Of a DNA stretch of 63,219 nucleotides, positions 1 through 11,932 are shown one piece after another. This DNA comes from Methylobacterium segetis. GTDB taxonomy: Bacteria > Pseudomonadota > Alphaproteobacteria > Rhizobiales > Beijerinckiaceae. The stretch covers positions 1-63,219 of the forward strand of contig NZ_SMNT01000017.1 in assembly GCF_004348265.1 (NCBI RefSeq), read 5' to 3'. A program made the translations under genes and the position numbers. Every line of letters starts with the position of its first letter. Positions within the stretch are counted from its first letter, which is position 1. The notes beneath the pieces were generated by a model, which saw only the letters and a program-made list of their open reading frames with translations, was not told where the DNA came from and searched no databases.

Positions 1-324
1 GGGGAGCGGCTGGAGTACATCGACGGGCAGGTAATCCGCATGCTGGTCGGCGGCTCCATCGCCCACGATGCCTTGACCCGGCCCCTCGATGACCTGACGG
101 TACGACCGCGGCGGGAAATGGCTCGAATACCAGACGCTGCCGGACCTCATGCATTTCGTCCTTGTCGCGCAGGACCAGCGCCGGGTTGATTTCTTTCACC
201 GTCAGGGAGACGGATGGCACTACGAAGTCCAACAAGGACCAACGCCGTCCTCCGGCTAGCGGCCATCGGGGTCGAGTTGAGGCTCGACGATCTCTACTCG
301 TCCATCCCGATGCTCGCCCTGGAG
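1..324 (+). pseudogene. Degraded Uma2-family (DUF820) endonuclease-like gene, 5' end outside window
   Basis: Three short stretches resembling one Uma2 (PD-(D/E)XK-like, DUF820) protein lie in order but in different frames. Frame 1 from base 1 reads GERLEYIDGQVIRMLVGGSI, the N-terminal part. Frame 2 from about 113 to a stop at 257-259 reads KWLEYQTLPDLMHFVLVAQD and continues, the usual EYRTLPDLxEYVLV region. Frame 1 from about 250 then reads LAAIGVELRLDDLYSSIP, the usual family end. The catalytic middle is missing between the first two pieces. I infer an internal deletion plus frameshifts, so no active product. The frame stays open to 507, but that tail is not family-like. Members are often mobile and multicopy in cyanobacteria and some Methylobacterium. 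Confidence 0.6.
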
Positions 325-507
325 GACGGCGACCTTGCTACCCAAGCCACGTTCGCCCCCGCTCAGGTATCGGGCATCGCGGGGATGAAGGGTCTTCCAC
401 GCTCGCCGGACATCTACGCCAAGGTTACGGAGATGGACGCCGGCGAGTGTGAGGCGGCCGTAGCTGCCATCGTCGGCTTGGTCGGTACGCCCGCGATGGT
501 GGACTGA

Positions 508-998
508 GAGTCCGTACTGCCGGAGCGGTTGCAGGACCGGCTGGATGCTGTTCTGAGCGCCAGCACTTACAATGAGGCAGTCCTTTCAGGAGCCGGGCGG
601 CTTAATCATAACCGAAGGGGGGCGGCCCCATGAGGGCTTGGGCCTCCTCCGACGCCCGGTCGACGTTGCGAGGGTGTTTGCCCGCTCTGGCACCCGCCGC
701 GACGACCAACGCCGGATGGAACCCCGTCTTCCTTACCCACTCCGAACCTAAGCGGTCCGTACCCCGACGGCTTCGGCGGCCATGGCGCTCAGCAGGTAAC
801 CATCCCCGAAGCGTTGGATCTCGGTCACCAAAGGGCACTGACGAAAGCTCGATGTTGACAGCGGAGAGCATCTCTGAATCAATGCTCTACCGGCCTGAAA
901 ACCGGCCGATATGCCGGCGAGGTCAGGCTTCTCAGTAAATCGGTCCACATAACTCGCTTCCCGGGATATGTTTTACTGAGAAATTACAGGCCGTCCCG
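508..998. other. About 490 bases with no supportable gene
   Basis: Short open frames exist on both strands (minus 602-871 and 748-948, plus 630-938), but none has a family I recognise or a convincing ribosome binding site. The two minus-strand frames overlap and could be halves of one frameshifted gene, with the end reading AQALMGPPPFGYD. Next to a decayed Uma2 gene, this looks like remnant sequence. The last 50 bases lie downstream of the gyrB stop. Confidence 0.4.
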
Positions 999-3491
<2,493 letters not shown>

Positions 3492-3714
3492 TCAGGCCGC
3501 CCGTCGCCTGCGATTCGTTCAACCCGCCTGATATAGGGGCTCCGCCTTGGAATTGCATCGTTTTCCGGCGTTGAGGCCGCCCCGATCGCTCGATTTTTCG
3601 CCGTAGCGTTGAGGATTTGTGAGTGCTGCCGACAGCCGGGTTCCGGTCGCCACGGTGGGGGCCGTTCCCTTAAGAATTCTGGCCTAGTGTTCGACCCGAA
3701 TCCCGGACTGCCTC

Positions 3715-4948
3715 ATGGACGCGCCAGCCCCTTCTCCTGATCTCGACGAGGTCGAGTGCGAAATCCGGCATGGATTCAGGATGCTGCGCTTCAGTCCCTC
3801 GATCGAGCGACAGTTCGAGGCCGACACGGGGGAGGCCCGCTGCCGGCAATTCATCCGGCAGAACTACATCGGCCTGTTCATCTATCACTTCTTCCTCGTG
3901 AGCGACTACCGCCTCGTGGGAGACGTATTCCACCTAGACCTCATCATGCACTTTTGCGTCACGACGCCGATGACGTTCGCGGCCCATCTGATCCTGGCCC
4001 ACAATCCACCGCGCTGGCTCAGAGCCGGATCAGAGACGCTGGTGATGGCGGTGGTCGCGCTGACCATCATCGTCGTCACCTGCGCGAGCCGGATGCCCGA
4101 TCGGGACATCCTTCTCTTCACCACGGTGCTCGTGGTCCTGTTCATGATCGTGATGCAGGGGATCGAGTTCTTCTACGCCGTTGCCGGCTGCCTCGCGATG
4201 TTCGTCATGTCCGTGATCGCGGTGATTACGTTCACCGCCTTCTCGTCCGAGCGGATGCTGATGGCGAACTCGATCATGGCCGGCGTGATGATCTTCTCCC
4301 TGTCCGGCTCCTACATGCTCGAACACCGGACCCGGACGGCCTACCTCCTCGCCCTTCGCGACCGGCTGCGCAATCGCGACCTTGAGATCGCGAGCCTGCG
4401 CGACGCGCTCACCGGGATCGGCAATCGGCGCGCCCTCGATGCCACGCTGCTGCGCCTCCTCGCCCAGCGAGGCCACGAGCCATGGCGCGCATCTTCGATC
4501 CTCCTCCTCGACATCGACCAGTTCAAGACGTTCAACGACACCAACGGGCATCTGGCCGGGGATCGTTGCCTGAAGCGCGTGGCGGGCATACTCGCGAGCA
4601 GCGTCCGCGAGGACGAGGGGACGGTGTTCCGTTTCGGCGGCGAGGAGTTCCTGGTCCTGCTCGACGACCTGCCGGCGCCTGAAGGCGGCCTTGGTTGCGG
4701 AACGGATCCGGGTGCGCGTCGCCGAATGCCGCATCCCGCGGGATCGGGCCGCCACCGGTTTCGTGACGGTCAGCGTCGGAGTCGCGTCGGGATGCCTCGG
4801 GCGTGACACGACCTCGGAGGGTCTGATCGCTGCGGCGGACAGCGCACTCTACGCGGCCAAGCGCGGCGGCCGCAACAAGATCTGGCCTCCGCTCGCAGTG
4901 CCGGAGGTCTCGGCCGAATTCGGCAACCGGCGCGTCGCATTGGGCTGA
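3715..4948 (+). pseudogene. Membrane-bound diguanylate cyclase (GGDEF), split by a frameshift
   Basis: Would make cyclic di-GMP from two GTP at the inner membrane. The first frame (3715-4806) gives an N-terminal soluble part, about six hydrophobic segments between residues 50 and 210, then a GGDEF domain with DALTGIGNRRALD, DIDQFKTFNDTNGHLAGD and the active-site FRFGGEEF near residue 307. Homology breaks after LDDLPAP near base 4675. The domain continues in the next frame as ALVAERIRVRVAECRIPRD, then VTVSVGVASG and ADSALYAAKRGGRNKIW, to 4948. One inserted or lost base between about 4668 and 4685 restores a full protein of about 410 residues. As read, the first frame ends in an unrelated Arg-rich tail and lacks the C-terminal third of the domain. 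A sequencing error is possible. Confidence 0.8.
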
Positions 4949-4996
4949 AAGCCGGTTCCGATCGGGCGGGGCCGCGGCCGGTTGCCGGTCGGCGCC

Positions 4997-5644
4997 TCAA
5001 TCTTGGAGGAACGGGTTGGTCAATCGCTCCTCGCCGAGCGTTCCCGTCGGGCCGTGGCCGGGGATGAAGGCGAGGTCGTCGCCGAGCGGCAGCACCTTCT
5101 CCTTGATCGCGCGGATGAGCTCGGCATGGTTGCCCCCGGGCAGGTCCGTGCGGCCGACCGAGCCCTTGAACACCACGTCGCCGACGAGGGCGAAGCGCGC
5201 GTCCCGGCTCACGAACACGACGCTGCCCGGCGAGTGGCCGGGGGCGTGCAGGATGTCGAAGGCGAGCGGGCCGACCTCAACCCGGTCGCCCTCATCGAGC
5301 CAACGGTCCGGCGTGACGGCGCGCGCCCCCGCGATACCGTAGCCGGCGCCGGTCTCGGGCAGGGAATCGAGCAGGAAACGGTCGGCCTCGTGCGGGCCCT
5401 CGACGGGCACGTTGCCGAGGCGCTCGCGCAGCTCCGCCGCGCCGCCCGCGTGGTCGATGTGGCCGTGCGTGAGCAGGATCTTCTCGATCGTGATGCCCTG
5501 CTCGCGGATCGCCGCCTCGATCCGGTCGAGGTCGCCGCCCGGATCGACCACGGCGCCGACTTTGGTGGCCTCGTCCCAGATCAGGGTGCAGTTCTGCTGG
5601 AAGGGCGTGACCGGGATGATTCCGGCGCGGGGCGTGCCTGGCAT
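4997..5644 (-). CDS. MBL-fold metallohydrolase, glyoxalase-II/YcbL-like
   Basis: A 215-residue soluble metallo-beta-lactamase-fold hydrolase. The metal-binding signature LLTHGHIDHAGG lies near residue 60, with further ligands in ILHAPGHSPGSVVFV, VGDVVFKGSVGRTDLPGG and FIPGHGPTGTLGEERLTNPF. The short length (no C-terminal HAGH domain) and the FKGSVGRTDLPGG segment match the small YcbL-like group, which hydrolyses thioesters such as S-lactoylglutathione in tested members. The substrate here is not shown by sequence. In methylotrophs a glutathione thioesterase could serve formaldehyde detoxification, but that is inference. It sits 85 bases downstream of the GH13 gene on the same strand, so co-transcription is possible. 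Confidence 0.85.
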   Translation of the reverse strand: MPGTPRAGIIPVTPFQQNCTLIWDEATKVGAVVDPGGDLDRIEAAIREQGITIEKILLTHGHIDHAGGAAELRERLGNVPVEGPHEADRFLLDSLPETGAGYGIAGARAVTPDRWLDEGDRVEVGPLAFDILHAPGHSPGSVVFVSRDARFALVGDVVFKGSVGRTDLPGGNHAELIRAIKEKVLPLGDDLAFIPGHGPTGTLGEERLTNPFLQD

Positions 5645-5729
5645 CGGGACTCGTTTCGGGTTTGTCGCCCGGACGGGGCGGGACGGGCCGGCCCTTCTAG
5701 CGCGCCTTCGCGCCCTGCGCGAATCGCCT

Positions 5730-7394
5730 TCAGGCCGGGCTGCGCTTCAGCAGGGCGTCGAGCCCGCCGACCCGGTACCAGTGATAGCCGTAGCCTTCGA
5801 GGCAGAGGACGTGGCGCCCCCTCTCCCCGGCGCTGCGGGCGCCGGTCAGGAGGTCGATCAGGAGATCGCCTTCCGGCGGCTCGATGCCCGTCGCCAACTG
5901 GATCTCGATCGGGCGGGCGGCGAGGTTGAACACGCAGAGCACGGCGTTGTTGCGCCAATCGTAGCGCAGGGCGAGCACGGCGCTCTCGCCGGTCTCGAGG
6001 GCGGTCACCGCGCCCCAGCCGATCTCGGGCGCCTCCTTGCGCAGGCGGATCATGCTCTGCATCCAGGCGAGCAGAGAATCCTTGTCGTGGCGCTGCTCGG
6101 CGACGTTGACGTGCTCGTATCCGTAAGGCCCCTTGCCGATCACCGGCATGGTCGGCCGCTCCGACTTCGTGAAGCCGCCGTTCCTCTCACCCGTCCACTG
6201 CATCGGGGTGCGGGCGCAATCGCGCTCCTTCAGCGAGAGATCGTCGCCCATGCCGATCTCGTCGCCGTAGCGCAGGACCGGGGTGCCGGGCAGGCCGAGC
6301 ATCAGCGCGTAGGCGAGGCGGATCCGGCGGGAATCGCCCTGCAGCATCGGCGCGAGGCGGCGGCGGATGCCGCGCTCGTAGAGCTGCATGTCCTTGTCCG
6401 GCCCGAAGGCGTCGAACACGGTCTGGCGCTGCTTCTCGGTCAGCCGCCCGAGGTCCAGCTCGTCGTGATTGCGCAGGAAGGTCGCCCACTGGGCGGAGGC
6501 CGGACGCTGCCAGGTCTTGTCGATGGCCTTGATGAGGGGGCGCGTGTCGCCGGCGGCGAGCGCGTAGAAGGTCGCCTGATTGACCTGGAAGTTGAACATC
6601 ATGTGCATGCGATCGGCGTCGTCGCCGAAATAGTCGAGGTCCTGCTTCGGAAGGATGTTCGCTTCCGCCAGGATGATCGCGTCGCCCTTTCGCCACTGCA
6701 GGAACTCGCGGAAGTCGCGCAGCATGTCGAACTGCTCGACCGGCTCGCCCGTCACGTCGGCACCCTTCTTGGCGATGACGAAGGGGACCGCGTCCATGCG
6801 GAAGCCCGAGACGCCGAGCTCGATCCAGAAGCCCATGATCTTCAGGATCTCGGCCCGCACTTCCGGGTTCGCGGTGTTGAGGTCGGGCTGGAAGTCGAAG
6901 AAGCGGTGGAAGTAGTAGGCCTTCGCCTTCGCGTCGTAGGTCCAGGTCGTCTTCTGCACGCCGGGAAAGACCATGCCCTCGTCGGCGTTGGCGGGCTTCT
7001 CGGCCGACCAGACGTACCAGTCGCGGTGGGGTGAGTCCGGGTCGGAGCGCGCCGACTGGAACCAGCGGTGCCGGTCCGAGGTGTGGTTGACCACGAGATC
7101 GATGATGACGCGCAATCCCCGCTGCTTGGCGGCGTGCGTGAAGGCGACGAAGTCGCCGAGCGAGCCGTAATCGGGGTCGACCCCGTAATAATCCGAGATG
7201 TCGTAGCCGCCGTCCTTCTTCGGCGAGGGCTGGAACGGCATCAGCCAGATGGCCGTGATCCCGAGCCCTTGCAGGTAGTCGAGCCGCCGCTCCAGACCCG
7301 CGAAATCGCCGATCCCGTCGCCGTTCGCATCCATGAAGGTGCGCACCGACAGGCAGTAGATGACGGCGTTCTTGTACCAGAGATCGGTGATCAT
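5730..7394 (-). CDS. GH13 alpha-amylase-family enzyme, trehalose-synthase-like
   Basis: A glycoside hydrolase family 13 protein of 554 residues. It opens MITDLWYKNAVIYCLSVRTF, like maltose/trehalose-interconverting enzymes (TreS), and has FMDANGDGIGDF, IDLVVNHTSD, nucleophile Asp in GFRMD (about 201), acid/base Glu in LAEAN (about 244) and transition-state Asp in NHDELD (about 311). The ATG at 7394 follows GGAG; the frame extends 37 codons upstream without family likeness. TreS-like enzymes act on maltose/trehalose in the cytoplasm for storage or stress protection. Exact specificity (TreS, oligo-1,6-glucosidase or sucrose-active) cannot be fixed by eye. No maltokinase domain is fused. Confidence 0.82.
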   Translation of the reverse strand: MITDLWYKNAVIYCLSVRTFMDANGDGIGDFAGLERRLDYLQGLGITAIWLMPFQPSPKKDGGYDISDYYGVDPDYGSLGDFVAFTHAAKQRGLRVIIDLVVNHTSDRHRWFQSARSDPDSPHRDWYVWSAEKPANADEGMVFPGVQKTTWTYDAKAKAYYFHRFFDFQPDLNTANPEVRAEILKIMGFWIELGVSGFRMDAVPFVIAKKGADVTGEPVEQFDMLRDFREFLQWRKGDAIILAEANILPKQDLDYFGDDADRMHMMFNFQVNQATFYALAAGDTRPLIKAIDKTWQRPASAQWATFLRNHDELDLGRLTEKQRQTVFDAFGPDKDMQLYERGIRRRLAPMLQGDSRRIRLAYALMLGLPGTPVLRYGDEIGMGDDLSLKERDCARTPMQWTGERNGGFTKSERPTMPVIGKGPYGYEHVNVAEQRHDKDSLLAWMQSMIRLRKEAPEIGWGAVTALETGESAVLALRYDWRNNAVLCVFNLAARPIEIQLATGIEPPEGDLLIDLLTGARSAGERGRHVLCLEGYGYHWYRVGGLDALLKRSPA

Positions 7395-7654
7395 GCGGTC
7401 TCCGAGGGACGGCCCGGGTGGTGCGGCGGCCGAGACCCTAACGCTCAAGGTTGCAACTTGGTCGCGCGGCCATTTCAGATCCGTGCGCGGCGACGGATCC
7501 TTCACCCTGACGCCGAAATTCAGCTTCCAGGCGGTTCCGAAGGGCAGAAGGGCGTCGCCGCGGCCCGAAAGTGGGACGCGGCGTCAATCTTCTTCGATTA
7601 AGGGAGGGTCGGGGGCAGATGAGGCGGTCTGCCTGAACTCGATAAAGGCAGACC

Positions 7655-8143
7655 ATGAGACGTATCCTGATCGGCGCCCTGCTCTGCGCGGCGCTGGCGC
7701 TTCCGGCCGAGGCGCGGAATTTCGCGGTGCCTCCGAAGAATCCGGCCATGACGGTCGTCGTGCCCGACAGCTGGAAGGTCCGGGAGATCGATTTCGGCTT
7801 CTCCGCCCGATCACCGGACGACGAGGTGGTGTTCTACGTCGAATATGCGAGCAAGAAGAAGCTCGACGCGATGCTCGAGACGAACCGCGCCTGGATGCGC
7901 GAGAACGAGATCGACGACAGCGTGAAGCCGCTCGAGAAGGAGATGGACTTCAACGGCGCCTCCGGCACCGTGCTGCGCTACGACACCAAGGACGCGAACG
8001 GGAAGACCATCGTCGACTTCGTGCTCCTCAGCGGCGGCGAGAACCAAGTGATCATGCTCACCCTCTGGGGCTCGGAGGAGGAGCGCGCCTCCCACAAGGC
8101 CGAGATCTCGGCGATCATGAACAGCGTGCGGCCGATCAAGTGA
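7655..8143 (+). CDS. Secreted protein of unknown function
   Basis: A 162-residue protein with a clear signal peptide (MRRILIGALLCAALALPAEA), so exported to the periplasm. The mature part is mixed alpha/beta: a strand-rich start (MTVVVPDSWKVREIDFGF), a charged helix ending in RAWMRENEI and a C-terminal part with FVLLSGGENQVIMLTLWG. The pattern (signal peptide, PDSW, short strands, final helix) resembles small PsbP/DUF1795-like secreted proteins, but I cannot assign a family. It begins a plus-strand run: the next gene starts 13 bases later and is also secreted, then a penicillin-binding protein. A cell-envelope role is a guess from that context. Confidence 0.7.
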   Translation: MRRILIGALLCAALALPAEARNFAVPPKNPAMTVVVPDSWKVREIDFGFSARSPDDEVVFYVEYASKKKLDAMLETNRAWMRENEIDDSVKPLEKEMDFNGASGTVLRYDTKDANGKTIVDFVLLSGGENQVIMLTLWGSEEERASHKAEISAIMNSVRPIK

Positions 8144-8156
8144 GGGAGGGAGAGGC

Positions 8157-8756
8157 ATGATGCGCACCATCCTCGCCGCACCCCTGGCGGCCTGTCTCGC
8201 CCTTGGGCCGGCCGCGGCTGCCGACGATTTCTGGTCTGGCGCGAAGGCGAAGGTCGGAGCCGGGCAGAACGCCGCCGCGGGCTCCAGCCTCGGCGAGTAC
8301 GAGGCGGCCGAGCGCGCGGTCTCGGAAGCCTGGGGGCGCCTGCCCTTCTCGACCCGCCGCGCGATGTTCGTCAATCGGAAGGCGGCCCTCTACGGCGACT
8401 ACGACCGGCGCGGCTCGAATGTCTTCGCGCCGGGCGAGCCGCTCCTCAGCTACGTCGAGCCCATCGGCTTCGGCTATCGCAAGTCCGGCGACCTCCATAC
8501 CTTCGAGGGGACGATCGACTTCTCGATCCGGACCCGCACCGGCGAGGAACTCGGCAGCCAGAAGGCGTTCCAGACCTACAGCCTGACAAGCCATGCGCCG
8601 GCGCGCGAGTTCTTCCTCAACCTCACGATCACGCTCGACGGGGCGCCGCCCGGCGACTACGTCCTCGTCTTCACGCTCAACGACACGGTCCGCAAGACGA
8701 GCACGCCGGTCGAGCAGCCCTTCACGATCCGGGGGGCCGAGGGCCGGGCACCTTAA
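8157..8756 (+). CDS. Secreted protein of unknown function
   Basis: A 199-residue protein with a signal peptide (MMRTILAAPLAACLALGPAA, cleavage near AAA-DDF). The mature N-terminus is helical (EYEAAERAVSEAWGRLPFST). The C-terminal half has alternating strands, including EPIGFGYRKSGDLHTFEG, ITLDGAPPGDYVLVFTLNDT and PVEQPFTIRG, resembling an immunoglobulin-like or carboxypeptidase-regulatory beta sandwich. No catalytic motif is visible. GGGAGG about 6 bases before the ATG is a strong ribosome binding site. It follows the preceding secreted gene by 13 bases and is 99 bases from the penicillin-binding protein gene. I do not recognise the family. Confidence 0.7.
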   Translation: MMRTILAAPLAACLALGPAAAADDFWSGAKAKVGAGQNAAAGSSLGEYEAAERAVSEAWGRLPFSTRRAMFVNRKAALYGDYDRRGSNVFAPGEPLLSYVEPIGFGYRKSGDLHTFEGTIDFSIRTRTGEELGSQKAFQTYSLTSHAPAREFFLNLTITLDGAPPGDYVLVFTLNDTVRKTSTPVEQPFTIRGAEGRAP

Positions 8757-8855
8757 ATCAGCCGCGTTGTCATCCCCATCTGGGGTCGGGACGGCCGCGC
8801 TTGATCGGCGCGCCGTCCCGAGCGTTGTGTCAAGCCGGCCGGTGCCCATTCCCTG

Positions 8856-11800
8856 ATGAACACCATCCTGATCAAGCTGTTCGCGACGGCGCTGACGTTG
8901 AGCCAGGTCACGACCCGGCCCGACGCGGTCAGGACCCAGTTCGATCCCGGCACCGATGGCGCCGAGGTCGTGCAAATCCTGCGCGACGGCTGCGCGCACA
9001 TGCGCAAGGCCTTCGACATCGAGGACATCAACCTCGACGAGCTGATCTCGACCGCGATGGAGGATCCGAGCGCGGTGGCGGGCGCCGGCGCGCCGAAGCT
9101 CCTGCACGGGCTCGACATCGGGGAGCTCAACACGAGCTACCGCCAGTTCTGCAAGGGCGAGAACCCGAAGGATTCGCCCTTCGACGCCGCGGAGGTGATC
9201 GCCTTCTACAACAAGGCCGTGACCGACCTCCCCTCGGCCGAGGCGCTGCGCGATGCGAAGTTGCCCGGCGCCAGCGTCATCCTGGACGGCTCGGGCAAGC
9301 CCTACGCCGAGACCTTCGAGGCGAACGGGCGCCGCCTCACGGTGCCGATCGCCTCGGTGCCGCCGCTCGTGCGCCAGGCCTTCGTCGCCGCCGAGGACAA
9401 GCGCTTCGAGATCCACCACGGCATCGACGAGCGCGGCGTCATCCGCGCCTTCATCGGCAATCTCGCCTCGCCGGGGCGTCCCCAAGGCGGCTCGACCATC
9501 ACCCAGCAGGTGGTGAAGAACCTCTCGGTCGGCGACGACGTCACCTACGAGCGCAAGATCCGCGAGATGATCGTGGCTGGGCGGCTCGAGCGGATCCTCA
9601 CGAAGCCCGAGATCCTCGGCCTCTACCTCACCGGGATCTATCTCGGCCGCGGCGCCTACGGCATCGAGATGGCCGCGCGCAGCTATTTCGGCAAATCGGT
9701 TGGCGACCTGACTCTGCCGGAGGCGGCGCTCCTGGCCGGCATGCCGAAGGGCCCGAACTACTACAGCCCCGACAAGTACCCGGACCGTGCCCGCGAGCGG
9801 CGCGCCTACGTGCTCTCTCGCCTCAAGGAGGAGGGCGTGATCACCGAGGCCCAGATGGCGCAGGCCGTGACGTCCGATCTCGGATTGAAGCCCGTCGATA
9901 CGGCGAGGCGCGATTCCGGCTTCTACGTCGTCGACCACCTCGCCCGCGAGGCGCGCACCTTCGGCGGGCTCGACTCGCTCACGGCCGCCTCCTTCACGGT
10001 GCGCTCGACGATCAATGCCGGGCTGCAGCGGGCGACCGAGAGCGTCCTGCAGGACGGCCTCGCGACCTACGAGCGCGCCACCGGCCGGCAGAGCTTCACG
10101 GGACCGGAATTCAACCTCGCCGACGCGGTTCGGAAGATCGAGGCCGCTGCCCCTGCGCCCTCGCCAGCGCCGGCCGCCGCGCCGGTGCCTCCCCCCGCGG
10201 CCGAGGCGAAGGCGTCGCCCGAGGCCCGCAGGCCGCCGGCCAAGGCCGCGAGCGCCCGGCCGCCCGTCGCGAAGGTCGTGGGCCCGAAGCCGGCCTGGCT
10301 CCGGGCACTGGAGAGCGCGCGAGCCCCCCTCTACGACGTGCATTGGCCGCTCGCCGTGGTGCTGGAAGCAGGGCGCGGCCCCGTCAGGGTCGGGCTCGCC
10401 GACGGCCGGATCGCGAGCCTCGATCCCGGCATCGCGCGCGGCAAGCTCCAGGTCTACGACGCGGTGCGGGTGAAGCTCCGCGAGGGCAAGGGCGCGCTGC
10501 GCGCCGAGATCCGGGTGCGGCCTGCGGTCCAGGGCGCCGCGCTCGTGCTGGAAAACCGCACCGGACGCATCCTCGCGATGTCCGGCGGCTTCTCCTATCC
10601 GGTCAGCCAGCTCAACCGCGTGACCCAGGCCGTGCGCCAGCCCGGCTCGACCCTGAAGCCCCTCACCTATCTGGCAGCGCTCAATGCCGGGTTGCAGCCG
10701 AACACGCTCGTGATGGACTCCGCCGTGACCCTGCCGCCCATCGGCGGTATCGGTGATTCCTGGTCGCCGAAGAACTACGACGGTGGCGGCTCCGGCGCCA
10801 CGACCCTGCGGCGGGGCCTCGAATTCTCGAAGAACCTCGTCACGGCCCGCCTCCTTCAGGGCGGCATCGCCGAGAAGGCGCCGGCGAGCCTCCAGCGGGT
10901 CTGCGACATCGCCCTCGAGGCCCAGATCTACGCCGAATGCGAGCGCTACTACCCGTTCGTGCTGGGCGCCCAGCCGGTGCGGATGCTCGATCTCGCCGCC
11001 TTCTACGCGGCCGTGGCGAACGAGGGCGTCCGCCCCACGCCCTACGCCCTCGAAGGCATCGAGCGGGACGGCAAGGCGATCTACACGCATGCGGCGCGCG
11101 ACCCGGTGCGGATCGGCTCGGCGGACAGGGTCGCCTTCTACCAGCTCAAGACCATGCTGCAGGGCGTGACGAACCACGGCACCGCCGCGGCGCTCGCCCG
11201 CAACTCTGCCTACGTCGCAGGCAAGACCGGCACCTCGGAGAATGAGAACGACGCGTGGTTCGCAGGCTTCACCAACGAGGTCACGGTGGTGGTGTGGGTG
11301 GGCTACGACAACGCCGACGGCACCCGCCGCACGCTGGGGCGCGGCCAGACGGGCGGGCACGTCGCGGTTCCGATCGCGGGCTCGATCCTGCAGGCCGCCT
11401 GGGCGAACGGGGTGCCACGCACTCCGCTCAACCCGCCCTCCCAGGAAGCACGGCGCAACCTGATCGACCTGCCGGTCGATCCCCGCAGCGGCGAGCGCGT
11501 CGCGGGCGGCGGGTTCCTGGAGCATTTCCGCACGCAGGGCGACGGCCGCATGGCGGACACCCAGTACCGCCTCGTGCCGCGCGAGACGCTCTACGCGATG
11601 CGGCCGGACGCGCAGGACGGCGACGGCCTCGGCGGCGCCGAGGACGGTGCGGACGTGCGGGGCGACTTCTTCGGCAACCGCGCGCCCGAATCCGACTTCC
11701 TCGATCCCTATGGCGGGCGCGGGCAGCAGCCGGGCCGCAGCCGTCGCGCTCAAGGGGACCTCGACGGGTACCAGGACGGATACCGCGCGTGGCCCGGTCA

Positions 11801-11891
11801 GACGAGCCGCTCGCCCTTCGGAGACGAGGATGTGTCGCGGCCCCGCCGTCGCGATCCGGACTGGCTCTTCGGCGACGATCCGCGCTACTGA
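8856..11891 (+). CDS. Class A penicillin-binding protein (transglycosylase/transpeptidase)
   Basis: Polymerises and cross-links peptidoglycan in the periplasm. The 1011-residue product has a glycosyltransferase-51 domain with FVAAEDKRFEIHHGID (catalytic Glu about 180), GGSTITQQVVKNL and RKIREMIVA. The transpeptidase domain has active-site GSTLKP (Ser about 598), SKN near 658 and KTGTSE (Lys about 790). Unusual features are an N-terminal extension of about 120 residues with only a weak hydrophobic start, an Ala/Pro-rich stretch at about 430-475 between the domains, and a polar Gly/Asp/Arg tail after about 900. The order of domains and PBP1-like length support a bifunctional enzyme. It is probably inner-membrane anchored, though the anchor is not obvious. 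Confidence 0.93.
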   Translation: MNTILIKLFATALTLSQVTTRPDAVRTQFDPGTDGAEVVQILRDGCAHMRKAFDIEDINLDELISTAMEDPSAVAGAGAPKLLHGLDIGELNTSYRQFCKGENPKDSPFDAAEVIAFYNKAVTDLPSAEALRDAKLPGASVILDGSGKPYAETFEANGRRLTVPIASVPPLVRQAFVAAEDKRFEIHHGIDERGVIRAFIGNLASPGRPQGGSTITQQVVKNLSVGDDVTYERKIREMIVAGRLERILTKPEILGLYLTGIYLGRGAYGIEMAARSYFGKSVGDLTLPEAALLAGMPKGPNYYSPDKYPDRARERRAYVLSRLKEEGVITEAQMAQAVTSDLGLKPVDTARRDSGFYVVDHLAREARTFGGLDSLTAASFTVRSTINAGLQRATESVLQDGLATYERATGRQSFTGPEFNLADAVRKIEAAAPAPSPAPAAAPVPPPAAEAKASPEARRPPAKAASARPPVAKVVGPKPAWLRALESARAPLYDVHWPLAVVLEAGRGPVRVGLADGRIASLDPGIARGKLQVYDAVRVKLREGKGALRAEIRVRPAVQGAALVLENRTGRILAMSGGFSYPVSQLNRVTQAVRQPGSTLKPLTYLAALNAGLQPNTLVMDSAVTLPPIGGIGDSWSPKNYDGGGSGATTLRRGLEFSKNLVTARLLQGGIAEKAPASLQRVCDIALEAQIYAECERYYPFVLGAQPVRMLDLAAFYAAVANEGVRPTPYALEGIERDGKAIYTHAARDPVRIGSADRVAFYQLKTMLQGVTNHGTAAALARNSAYVAGKTGTSENENDAWFAGFTNEVTVVVWVGYDNADGTRRTLGRGQTGGHVAVPIAGSILQAAWANGVPRTPLNPPSQEARRNLIDLPVDPRSGERVAGGGFLEHFRTQGDGRMADTQYRLVPRETLYAMRPDAQDGDGLGGAEDGADVRGDFFGNRAPESDFLDPYGGRGQQPGRSRRAQGDLDGYQDGYRAWPGQTSRSPFGDEDVSRPRRRDPDWLFGDDPRY

Positions 11892-11932
11892 GCCGGCATT
11901 CCCAGACCATTCCCGAACCTGAGGCCCGAGAC

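Noticed and set aside
7344..7394. Possible lanthanide or EF-hand motif in the GH13 enzyme (MDANGDGIGDF)
   Set aside because: This is the usual calcium-site segment of GH13 enzymes, not a separate domain.
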